Source: Rhizobacter koreensis (lineage in GTDB: Bacteria > Pseudomonadota > Gammaproteobacteria > Burkholderiales > Burkholderiaceae_C). From it: a stretch of DNA of 64,000 nt. The notes beneath the pieces were generated by a model. That model was given only the letters and a program-made list of their open reading frames with translations, was not told where the DNA came from and ran no database searches. Positions 54,870 through 64,000 of this stretch are shown in pieces (the first letter of the stretch is position 1; each line of letters opens with the position of its first letter). The stretch is taken from positions 478,925 through 542,924 of the forward strand of contig NZ_JABWMJ010000003.1 of NCBI RefSeq assembly GCF_013366375.1, in the 5' to 3' direction. Both the position numbers and the translations under genes were made by a program.

Positions 54870-55870
54870 GGTCCAGTCTCCCGGGCAGGCCCACTTGCTG
54901 CCTCGGCAACAGCCTACGCCGAGCTGCTCTGCCGCCCGCAGTGGATTTCTGCTGAATTCCATCGCGGCGCGGCATGCGAAGCGGGTTTGGGCAAGCGGAA
55001 CCTGGGCAATGGCTGTTCTTCCGCCATGGGTCGGCTGAGAGACGTTGCGTCTCACGTCAGAAGCTGACAGTTGGCCCGGACTCCCCATCTGCAAGGCGTA
55101 TGGAAACGTGTGCCGGGCTCCGCGCCACCCTCACGAGCTGTGACTATCCCGGCAGTACGACGAACTCGCGCCCAAGGAACGCATCCGCGACAACCAAGGG
55201 GTCGGTCAGCGGCCAGACCCCGAGAAGGTCAAATGCTTGCTGAACCGCAGCCATGTGACCCACCTCCGGATCTGTTGCGAGGATGCGCTCGGCGCATCTC
55301 CCGATCCAACGGATGTGGACGAAGGTGAGGCACTGGATGTCCACGCCGACATCATGCAAGCAGTCGCTTCGCCTCACATCCCCCGGAGAGACGTGCCCCC
55401 CGAAGGGCGGCGCGGTCAGCACGCTTGCCGTGCTCACGCCGTTGCTCGCGTTGTCGTACTCGACGCCTTCGGGCGATCCATGCGGATGCCTGTTCCAACC
55501 ATCAAGCAGGTGCCGGTGGCTCCTCTGAGGTCCGACATGCCCGTCGGAACGCTCGAATGAGCCAGACCTTCGGGACCGCCGTTGTAGTAGCAGGGCCAAC
55601 CGCGACGGGCGCTTTGCGACACACGCCTCGAGGAGGCGAGCGGCGCAGCACGGACGGGACGATGGGTGCGGTGGGCGTACGAGGGCGCACTCGGTGCCGT
55701 TCAGGTCAAGGGGAGAGTCAAAGGCGGTCAGCGTTGTTCTCCCTCTGCCCCCAGCGCCTAGTTCCTGGAGCGAGCGACGCCGCCAGGTGAACAGCGCGCG
55801 CGTCTGAGCGTGAATTCGGTCGTCACTAGCAGCTTGGTGGGGTCGGCGCCACCAGCAGGGTACCCACGAA
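54870..55870. other. About 1 kb without a confident gene
   Basis: Open frames run through this stretch on both strands. The best is a minus-strand frame that ends at 55144 (open back to 55950), whose last ~60 codons have high GC in third positions and a plausible sequence (LTFVHIRWIGRCAERILATD). It lacks a good start and its upstream part does not look like a protein. A plus-strand frame at 55237-55560 is codon-aligned with it, so one is the shadow of the other. It may be the remnant of a gene in the island. Confidence 0.35.
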
Positions 55871-55890
55871 AGCTGTATAAACGTACAGTA
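55871..55890 (+). promoter_or_regulatory. LexA (SOS) box
   Basis: AGCTGTATAAACGTACAGTA matches the LexA consensus with both invariant half-sites CTG-N10-CAG (55873-55875 and 55886-55888). It lies 10 bases before the start of the frameshifted gene and overlaps a TATAAA that could be a -10. Placement before a gene in an integrated element fits damage-induced control. Confidence 0.65.
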
Positions 55891-55899
55891 AAATACCTC

Positions 55900-56357
55900 G
55901 TGACCAGGATGTTCGAAGGCGGCCGCCTCACGCCAAACCATGTCCGCCACGCGGGCACCACCCGAGGTGTGCTCACCGTTCGGCAGGAGGAAGATCGGGC
56001 ACGCAACCGCACCACTCTGGTTGCCCGGCTCGCACCGGCCGGCGCGGACCCGCCAGCGGTGCCACCCCTGTACGACGTGACGCTTATCTCGTCGACCGGC
56101 GAAGTTTGGACGCTAACTGGCTTCGAACGGGTTGCTTCCGGCGCCCTGCAGCACGACGCACGGTGGGGCAGAGCTGGGTCGTGACACCGGCTCCTCTTGA
56201 GGACCTGCGCAAGGCCGAGAACGAGTTGGCGCGGCTGGCGCAGGTGCTGCACGAGCTGCAGGGGCGGGAGTATCTGGAGACGGCGCCGGGTGAAGGGCAA
56301 GTCCAGACTGGACCCGGTCACTCGCATTCGCGGCGCGAACGGCCGCTGCCCTCGTAA
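55900..56357 (+). pseudogene. Frameshifted island gene of unknown function under an SOS box
   Basis: From a GTG at 55900 (or ATG at 55909) the frame reads FEGGRLTPNHVRHAGTTRGV, PAVPPLYDVTLISSTGEVWT and GFERV, then reaches a stop at 56184. A second frame continues the natural sequence from about 56150 (VGQSWVVTPAPLEDLRKAEN, then a coiled-coil ELARLAQVLHELQG) to 56357. Joining the frames gives a plausible protein of about 150 residues with a beta-rich N-terminus and a helical C-terminus. I do not recognise the family. It is broken by one frameshift unless that is a sequencing error or programmed. Confidence 0.5.
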
Positions 56358-56656
56358 CCGGTCGCTCGACTACCTCGGCCTCGATCGACCGCTGCACGTC
56401 CAGTAGCCGGCGTTCAAGGGCAACCGAGCCCATCAAGGCGGCCGGCCGAAGCTAGTCTTGATCTTGAGCGGCAGCTTTGACCAAGCGGGGAGGGCCGCCG
56501 CCGACCCAGAGCGGTCCCAGCGACCCTCGAACCAAGCGCCATAAAGCAGACGCTCAGCTAGAAGACGGACTTCGCGTTCCGCGCGACGATGCAAGCTCCG
56601 TTGTTGCTCGCCGGCGATGGAGGGTCAGCCCCGGGTCCCAGGGCTCTGCCCTTCGC
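56358..56656. other. Gap with no gene seen (299 bp)
   Basis: Lower GC than the core chromosome; no protein-like frame and no RNA recognised. It separates the broken SOS-boxed gene from the MFS gene on the other strand. Confidence 0.5.
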
Positions 56657-58138
56657 CTAGCCGGCGAGCGCACCAGCGGCTGCCTGCGTGCGGCGAGTGT
56701 TCACAGCCACGCCGACCACCACCGCCGCAGCAAGCAAGATGACTGCGCCGGCCAATAAGGCGGCGGAGTAGCCCTCGGTGAGCGCCTGGCGCGCATGCAT
56801 CGTCGCGGATGAGTTGCCCGCAGCTTCTCGCAGGAGCGAAGCAGCCTCGGGCAATCGCGCATTCGTCACCAAGGTCGAGACCGTCGTCATTGCGGCGATT
56901 CCCAAGGCGGCCCCGATCTGCTGGGCCATGTTCACCAATGCGGAAGCCACGCCAGTGCGATCCTCGGACACGCCGTACACGGCGGTTAGTGTCATAACGA
57001 TTGCGCTCGCCCCCAGGCCGAACGAAACCGCGAGGACGCCCGGCATCACGTGCGCGAAGTACGAAGAATCGACGGAGAGCTGCGACAGCCACAGCATTCC
57101 GACAGCGCCCAGCAGCAGGCCAGGCGCGGCGATCAGTCTCGGCGGCAGCTTTTCGACGAGCTTGGAACTGACGCCGGCGCCCAGCACGATGCCTGCTGCG
57201 AAAGGTAGCGACGCCAAGCCGCCTAGCGTGGGGCTGAACAACAGCACCTGCTGCATGTAGAGCGTCAACAAGTAGTAGGTGCCCATCATCCCGGCGCCGA
57301 ACAGCAGCATGGCTGTGTAGGATCCCGCCCGGTTTCGCTCGGCCAACAAGGACAGCGGCAGCATCGGCTGCGCGCTACGCGATTGCATCCCGAGGAACAC
57401 CACCAGCAGGACCGCCGCGCCCGCGAACGCAACAAGGGTAGTGGGGTCAGTCCAGCTGTGTTCACCGCCGCGGCTGATGCCGAGCGCGAGCGCCATGACC
57501 GCTGCAGTGGCTGCAAAGGCGTCGAACGTGCCCAACTCGCCGGTTCCGCGCTCGCCCTCGATCAGGGCGCGACTGCCGAGGAGTACCACGAGCCCGATCG
57601 GCGCGTTGATGAAGAACACCCAGCGCCAACTCAGCATGCCGGTCAGCACGCCCCCAAGCAGCACCCCTGCCGTGATGCCAAGGGCGGACATTGCTCCGTA
57701 GATTGCCATGGCCTGGTTTCGGGGCTTGCCGACCGGGAAGTTCGTCGCGATCAGCGCCAGAGCATTCGGGGCGGCGAGGGCCGCCCCGACACCTTGCAGC
57801 GCGCGCGAACTGATCAGCATCTCGACGTTGACACCAAATCCGCCTACAAGCGACGCAAGCGTGAAGATGACGATGCCAACCCGGAACAACCGGAGGCGCC
57901 CGAACAGGTCGCCTACCCTGCCGCCAAAGAGCAGCAGCCCGCCGAAGGCCAGCAGGTAGGCGTTAACGATCCAGGGCAGCGCAGAGGCAGAAACGTCGAA
58001 CTGGCGCTGAATGCTCGGCAGCGCGATGTTCACGATCGAATCGTCGAGCACCAGCATCAGCTGGGCCGTGGCAATCACGAGCAGCGCTAAGCCGAGCGCG
58101 CGCTTGGGCATCTCGTTTGAGAGGGCTGGGTTCGCCAT
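56657..58138 (-). CDS. MFS multidrug efflux transporter, DHA2 (EmrB/QacA) family
   Basis: A 493-residue inner-membrane pump with about 14 helices. Motif D1-like LDDSIVNIALPSIQRQFDVS and motif A GGRVGDLFGRLRLFRVG are at the start; motif C ITAGVLLGGVLTG follows, the signature of antiporters. It should export drugs or toxic compounds by proton antiport. The start at 58138 gives a normal N-terminus. A MerR-type promoter (58168-58198) lies directly upstream, next to the CueR-like gene, which suggests control by that regulator. Confidence 0.93.
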   Translation of the reverse strand: MANPALSNEMPKRALGLALLVIATAQLMLVLDDSIVNIALPSIQRQFDVSASALPWIVNAYLLAFGGLLLFGGRVGDLFGRLRLFRVGIVIFTLASLVGGFGVNVEMLISSRALQGVGAALAAPNALALIATNFPVGKPRNQAMAIYGAMSALGITAGVLLGGVLTGMLSWRWVFFINAPIGLVVLLGSRALIEGERGTGELGTFDAFAATAAVMALALGISRGGEHSWTDPTTLVAFAGAAVLLVVFLGMQSRSAQPMLPLSLLAERNRAGSYTAMLLFGAGMMGTYYLLTLYMQQVLLFSPTLGGLASLPFAAGIVLGAGVSSKLVEKLPPRLIAAPGLLLGAVGMLWLSQLSVDSSYFAHVMPGVLAVSFGLGASAIVMTLTAVYGVSEDRTGVASALVNMAQQIGAALGIAAMTTVSTLVTNARLPEAASLLREAAGNSSATMHARQALTEGYSAALLAGAVILLAAAVVVGVAVNTRRTQAAAGALAG

Positions 58139-58167
58139 GTCGAATCCTCGGTGCTTCTGGATATCGA

Positions 58168-58198
58168 ATGGTGAACGTTCCAACCGTGGTAAGGTCAA
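58168..58198 (-). promoter_or_regulatory. MerR/CueR-type promoter of the MFS pump
   Basis: On the minus strand a TTGACC -35 is followed by a 19-bp spacer holding the dyad-like CTTACC...GGTTGG and then a weak -10 (CACCAT). The over-long spacer is the hallmark of MerR-family control. It is about 30 bp from the MFS start. Confidence 0.6.
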
Positions 58199-58237
58199 GC
58201 GCTGTGTCGCGTGAGTTCGATGGAAAGACAGCACTAG

Positions 58238-58705
58238 TCAGCCGCCTGCATGCGGCCCCGGCCGCAAGCCCCGAGGCCGGCTACCTGAGGCCACGGGTGC
58301 CGCCGCAGCCTTGGTGGCCAAGTTCTCGATGATTGGGCAATCGGGGCGATCGTCCCCATGGCAGCGCTGCGCCAGGTGTTCCAACGTCGCCTTCATCGCC
58401 CGAAGTTCCTGCAGCTTGGCGTCGAGCTCCGCGATGTGCGCCTGCGCGAGCGCCTTGACCTGCCGGCTCGGGCGCCGACGATCCTGCCAGAGCGCCAGCA
58501 GTTCGCGGATCTGCTCGATCGAAAACCCGAGGTCGCGCGACTGCCGCACGAAGCGCAACGTGCTCACATCCTTGTCGCTGTATTGGCGGTACCCGGCATC
58601 CGTGCGCTGCGCGTTCGGGAACAGACCGACGCTCTCGTAGTGCCGGATCATCTTGGCCGAAACGCCCGAGGCCTTGGCCGCCTGGCCGATGTTCATCAAG
58701 TCCAT
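58238..58705 (-). CDS. cueR: CueR-like copper-responsive MerR-family regulator
   Basis: A 155-residue MerR-type activator. The helix-turn-helix MNIGQAAKASGVSAKMIRHY is at the N-terminus, then a dimer coiled coil. The metal loop has Cys115 and Cys123 (CHGDDRPDC), the spacing of Cu(I)-sensing CueR. A taaggag site precedes the ATG, 11 bp after copA, so it is co-transcribed with copA. The C-terminal extension after residue 130 is Ala/Pro/Gly-rich and not conserved. Confidence 0.92.
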   Translation of the reverse strand: MDLMNIGQAAKASGVSAKMIRHYESVGLFPNAQRTDAGYRQYSDKDVSTLRFVRQSRDLGFSIEQIRELLALWQDRRRPSRQVKALAQAHIAELDAKLQELRAMKATLEHLAQRCHGDDRPDCPIIENLATKAAAAPVASGSRPRGLRPGPHAGG

Positions 58706-58716
58706 GCTGCGTCTCC

Positions 58717-61167
<2,451 letters not shown>

Positions 61168-61206
61168 GTGGACTCCTGACGCGAGGTGCGCTTCCAAGCT
61201 GCCTGC

Positions 61207-61237
61207 ATGATCAGGATTCCAACACTGGGAAGGTCAA
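61207..61237 (-). promoter_or_regulatory. CueR-type promoter of copA
   Basis: Minus strand: TTGACC, a 19-bp spacer (with ACCTTCC...GGAAT dyad-like halves), then GATCAT. The -10 ends 39 bp before the copA start. Classic MerR-family architecture. Confidence 0.8.
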
Positions 61238-61289
61238 GAGCCGTGTTGAAGTAGTACACCTGACGATATGGATATTCAGCGCGCCCTGC

Positions 61290-61320
61290 TTGACCTTGTC
61301 CCTGTGGCAGGGTTGACAGT
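61290..61320 (+). promoter_or_regulatory. CueR-type promoter of copZ
   Basis: Plus strand: TTGACC, a 19-bp spacer with a CCCTG...CAGGG dyad, then GACAGT, ending 36 bp before copZ. Third promoter of this type in the module. Confidence 0.75.
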
Positions 61321-61356
61321 TCGTCCCATCAAAGCTTTCCCGCAAGGGAGCACCCC

Positions 61357-61611
61357 ATGATTGCCTTTCAAGTTGACGACATGGCCTGCGGCCACTGCGT
61401 GAGCACGATCACCAAGGCAGTGAAGGCTGTCGACCAGGGCGCCTCCGTCAAGGCCGATCTGGCGAGCCATCGCGTCGAGATCGAGCTAACCGAGAGCGAC
61501 GCGCAGGAGTTGCGCAACGCGATTCAGGAAGCGGGCTACACGCCAGTGCCCATGGCTGCCAACGCGGCCCCCGCGGCAACGCCGAACCGCAGCGGCAGCT
61601 GCTGCGGCTGA
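61357..61611 (+). CDS. copZ: Copper chaperone CopZ
   Basis: An 84-residue single HMA domain. The Cu(I) site is MACGHC (Cys11 and Cys14), with the family fold after it (VKAVDQGASVKADLASHRVE, then NAIQEAGYTP). The tail ends SCCG, which adds two cysteines. It would pass copper to CopA. Divergent from copA with its own CueR-type promoter; AAGGGAG precedes the ATG. Confidence 0.92.
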   Translation: MIAFQVDDMACGHCVSTITKAVKAVDQGASVKADLASHRVEIELTESDAQELRNAIQEAGYTPVPMAANAAPAATPNRSGSCCG

Positions 61612-61851
61612 AGCGACCTCCGGCAGCCGATATCGCCGTACTTCGTCTAACGGAGCGTGTACCAGCTGAAGTAGTGGGAACCCTGAAGCGGGAACCTCGA
61701 CGAGCGCACAAGCAAGCGTCTGCAGAGCCGACGTCCGCGAACGTCCGGAAGTGGCCGAGACCCCTCCATGGGGCGCCGGCCACAAAGCTGGCATTCAGAG
61801 GCGGTCGCCTCGTCACGGCGACAGGTGCGGCCGCTCCGGTCCTGGGTCAGC

Positions 61852-62463
61852 TCAGATCTCCGTCTGCTCCGAGATTTCGAGGGCGTCATCCACTTCTATG
61901 CCCAGGTACCTGATGGTCGACTCGAGCTTGGAGTGCCCGAGCACCAGCTGCACGGCTCGAAGGTTCTTGGTGCGCCGATAGATCAGCGTCGCCTTCGTCC
62001 GCCGCATCGAGTGGGTGCCGTACTCGGCTGGATCCAGCCCGAGCTCCTCCACCCGACGCTCAAGTATGCGCGCGTACTGACGGGTGCCCAGATGCGGCGA
62101 ACCGTGGATGCGGCTAGGGAACAGGTAGTCTTCCGGCTTCAGCCCTGCATGCTTGATCCAAGCCTGGACGGCCTGCCTGGTAGCCGGCGTGATCTCGAAC
62201 TGCACAGGACGCCGGGTCTTGTGCTGCATGACGATGGCACGCGCCGCCACCTGATCGCCGTGGCAGACGTCGCGGACCCTCAAGCCGACAAGGTCGCAGC
62301 CCCGAAGCTTGCTGTCGATGCCTAGGTTCAAGAGCGCCAGCTCCCGCGCACGGCCCTGCATCTGAAGCCTGACGCGAAGCGCCCATATGTCCTTGACCTT
62401 GAAGGGCGCCTTCTGTCCGACGATCTTGCCCTTGTTCCACGGCTCCTGATGAGTGGTTCCCAT
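61852..62463 (-). CDS. Short tyrosine recombinase (integrase family)
   Basis: A 203-residue recombinase lacking the N-terminal arm domain of phage integrases. The catalytic residues are visible: Arg in SKLRGCDLVGLRVRDV, HxxR in GTHSMRRTKATLIYRRTK, later His in LVLGHSKLEST and Tyr in IRYLGIEVDDALEIS. Such short recombinases are spread among mobile elements. GGAG precedes the ATG at 62463; a GTG upstream is less likely. It is the second recombinase in the island. Confidence 0.92.
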   Translation of the reverse strand: MGTTHQEPWNKGKIVGQKAPFKVKDIWALRVRLQMQGRARELALLNLGIDSKLRGCDLVGLRVRDVCHGDQVAARAIVMQHKTRRPVQFEITPATRQAVQAWIKHAGLKPEDYLFPSRIHGSPHLGTRQYARILERRVEELGLDPAEYGTHSMRRTKATLIYRRTKNLRAVQLVLGHSKLESTIRYLGIEVDDALEISEQTEI

Positions 62464-62650
62464 GGGGGTCTCCACAAAGTTAAGGGCCGCTTAGGTTGCG
62501 CTTCCGGGCTGGGGAAGGGGCCGCGGCGGGGGTGCTACCACCCCTCGGAACGGCAGCGAGCGGCGATGGTCAGCTCTCCGGTACAACCGCAGGCGATCAC
62601 TGTCGGCCAGAAGCGGACAGTTCCCACGAACTGGCGGCAATCCCCCTCGT

Positions 62651-63688
62651 TCACGCGGCAGAGAGTTGAGCGACGCCGGTTTCAACAAACTGGATGAATT
62701 CCGTCGCATCAGAGAAGTAGTTTTGGAAGGCTAGCCGTACAGAATCCGTCGAATCCGCCCGAACGAGGACGATGTCCCGATCCGGATACCGCGTCTCAAG
62801 CTCAAACAGCGAATCCATCGCGTCCTGCTCCGACGAGAGATTGAAAATCTGGACCTCATAGGAGGAAAGAAACATGAGGATCATGTTCTTGTTCTGCGAC
62901 ACCTCTTCGGTAAGTTCGTCGAGTAGCTTAAGCCGGTCAAGGAGGCCAAGCTCCTTGTCCAAGCTCTTGAACTCCGCAACGACACGGTCATTGGTAAGGT
63001 CGGCGCACGGGCCCTTCAACCCTTCCATGGTTCGAGCGAGGACTTCGCTCGCTAGCGACATGAAGCGTAGATATCTGGCATCACCAAGCTGAAACTTTGG
63101 CTGGCTCGATGTTACTTGGCCAACAACTTCATTAGCTGTGGCCCAAGCATGCTGAACCAGCGTCCTGTATTGGATCTCGACGTAGAGGCCGGCACAGCGT
63201 GCGCTGGCGCTCTCCGGGGGAGCGTCCACGTCGTACTCGTAAACATCGTGAATCCCTCGATAGCCGCTTGCTTTGGGATTCTTGATGTAGTCGTACTTGT
63301 CGATACCGTTACGAAGTCGGTGCTTAAAGCGTGCCGAATGAAAACTCGAGCGGAATCCATAGAGCTCAAGGACGGTGGGGAATATCAGACGACAGCCAGC
63401 AATGTCATCCATCCTGGCCAACGCCATGTCAGGCTCACGCTGAAGCTTGTCGAAGATCGTCTTTCGGCGCTTGTGTCGTTGCGCGACGAAGATCTGGGAA
63501 CCGCGAGTCCGCCTCCGCAGAGTCACCTGAAATGTGTTCAGAACGACCGAGTGAGCCGCTCGCCACTCGTTGATGCGGTCATAGTCCGCCTGATTGGCTC
63601 GCTCAGCTCGAACTGCTTCTCCGGCACGGTTGACCGCGCTCTTGGAGCCCCCAGGGAAGGGAACGGTCCGGGGTGCTTTATCTGCCAT
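62651..63688 (-). CDS. RelA/SpoT-domain protein (candidate small alarmone synthetase / toxin-type)
   Basis: A 345-residue soluble protein with a (p)ppGpp-synthetase-like domain at about residues 65-190. Recognisable motifs: QRHKRRKTIFDKL (about 70-82), ARMDDIAGCRLIF (91-103), the G-loop YDYIKNPKASGYRGIHDVY (132-150) and the catalytic-type EIQYRT (171-176). No HD hydrolase or TGS/ACT domains are present. The C-terminal ~140 residues are helical and unrecognised. It lies alone in an island, next to a recombinase, with clearly lower GC than the chromosome. It could make an alarmone, or be a toxin of the ToxSAS/CapRel kind; no antitoxin is obvious. Confidence 0.82.
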   Translation of the reverse strand: MADKAPRTVPFPGGSKSAVNRAGEAVRAERANQADYDRINEWRAAHSVVLNTFQVTLRRRTRGSQIFVAQRHKRRKTIFDKLQREPDMALARMDDIAGCRLIFPTVLELYGFRSSFHSARFKHRLRNGIDKYDYIKNPKASGYRGIHDVYEYDVDAPPESASARCAGLYVEIQYRTLVQHAWATANEVVGQVTSSQPKFQLGDARYLRFMSLASEVLARTMEGLKGPCADLTNDRVVAEFKSLDKELGLLDRLKLLDELTEEVSQNKNMILMFLSSYEVQIFNLSSEQDAMDSLFELETRYPDRDIVLVRADSTDSVRLAFQNYFSDATEFIQFVETGVAQLSAA

Positions 63689-63898
63689 ATCGTATGGAGT
63701 GGAGACTTCTCTAGCACTTTAGCAAGGCCGGTCGGAACGCGGCTCCGACCGGCCCAAGGGGCCCCGCGAGCCACAGACCTGAACTACCGCTTTGGGCCGG
63801 GTGCGTGAGTCCACTCGCTGCAGGAGCGGACGTTCGCGGGCGGGCTAGTAAGCCTGGCCCGTTACTTTGCTCCGAACGTCGGCAACACCTCGGCGGAT

Positions 63899-64000
63899 TC
63901 AACCGGTCGATGCAACGATCTGGCTGAACCGCTCAGCCGGCGTCTGGAAGCCAAGCGTCTTCCTTGGTCTCTCGTTTAATTGTCTTGCTACGGCGTTGAG
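63899..64000 (-). CDS. IS30-family transposase, C-terminal end (cut by window)
   Basis: The last 33 codons of a transposase run in from the right edge: RQLNERPRKTLGFQTPAERF, then SQIVASTG and a stop. This is the highly conserved C-terminus of IS30-type transposases. The rest of the IS is beyond 64000. I could not place the inverted repeat with confidence in the ~150 bp to the left. Confidence 0.85.
   Translation of the reverse strand, partial: LNAVARQLNERPRKTLGFQTPAERFSQIVASTG

Noticed and set aside
55144..55950. Minus-strand frame of 268 codons in the island.
   Set aside because: Only the last part looks protein-like; it runs under the SOS box and broken gene on the other strand and has no good start. 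Described as a region instead.

Overview
The window is a chromosomal segment of a high-GC betaproteobacterium, most likely a Burkholderiales member. Evidence for this is the flhDC-type flagellar master operon, a split fli/flh cluster with sigma-28 boxes of the TCAAG/GCCGATAA type, a DUF4148 secreted protein, and a hemC-hemD-hemX-hemY operon beside the argH/AlgZ/AlgR genes. Most of the window has very high GC. The last ~10 kb is patchier and lower in GC.

Layout. 1-5.9 kb: metabolic and electron-transfer genes (erythromycin-esterase family protein, HiPIP, GNAT acetyltransferase, MoxR ATPase, diheme cytochrome c, peptide-type ABC binding protein). 5.9-17.5 kb: a long minus-strand flagellar block (fliF-G-H-I-J-K, then fliL-M-N-O-P-Q-R), with fliE divergent. 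18-26 kb: PilZ brake protein, fliT, fliS, fliD, two intact flagellin genes, and between them a graveyard of degenerate flagellin pieces in opposing orientations. 26.3-36.5 kb: plus-strand flhD-flhC, motA-motB, flhB-flhA-flhF-flhG-like-fliA. 36.5-42.6 kb: methyltransferase, DUF4148 protein, Crp-type and LuxR-type regulators, two exported proteins of unknown function, Fpg/Nei-type glycosylase. 42.6-53.3 kb: argH, AlgZ/AlgR-type two-component pair, ppc, hemC-D-X-Y, then tRNA-Arg(ACG). 53.4-64 kb: an integrated element beginning at the tRNA 3' end. It carries an integrase, an excisionase-like gene, an SOS-boxed broken gene, a copper module (MFS pump, CueR-like regulator, CopA, CopZ), a second short tyrosine recombinase, a RelA/SpoT-domain protein and the end of an IS30-type transposase. 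The right end of the element is outside the window.

How it works together. FlhDC should switch on the fli/flh operons. FliA (sigma-28), encoded at 35.8 kb, would then read the sigma-28 promoters I can see before fliS, fliD, fliC2, motAB and the dead plus-strand flagellin. FlhF and a P-loop-degenerate FlhG-like protein would set flagellar position or number, and the PilZ protein would brake the motor in response to c-di-GMP. In the island, three promoters with a TTGACC -35 and a 19-bp spacer point to one CueR-like regulator governing copA-cueR, copZ and the MFS pump.

Most unusual observations: two ~110-bp arm-core-arm repeats in opposite orientation inside the motA-motB operon, whose arms differ in sequence yet stay complementary; a convergent pair of collapsed flagellin genes, one still with a sigma-28 promoter and start site; near-identity of the normally variable middle of the two live flagellins; a LexA-type box before a frameshifted island gene; and a standalone alarmone-synthetase-like protein next to a mobile recombinase.
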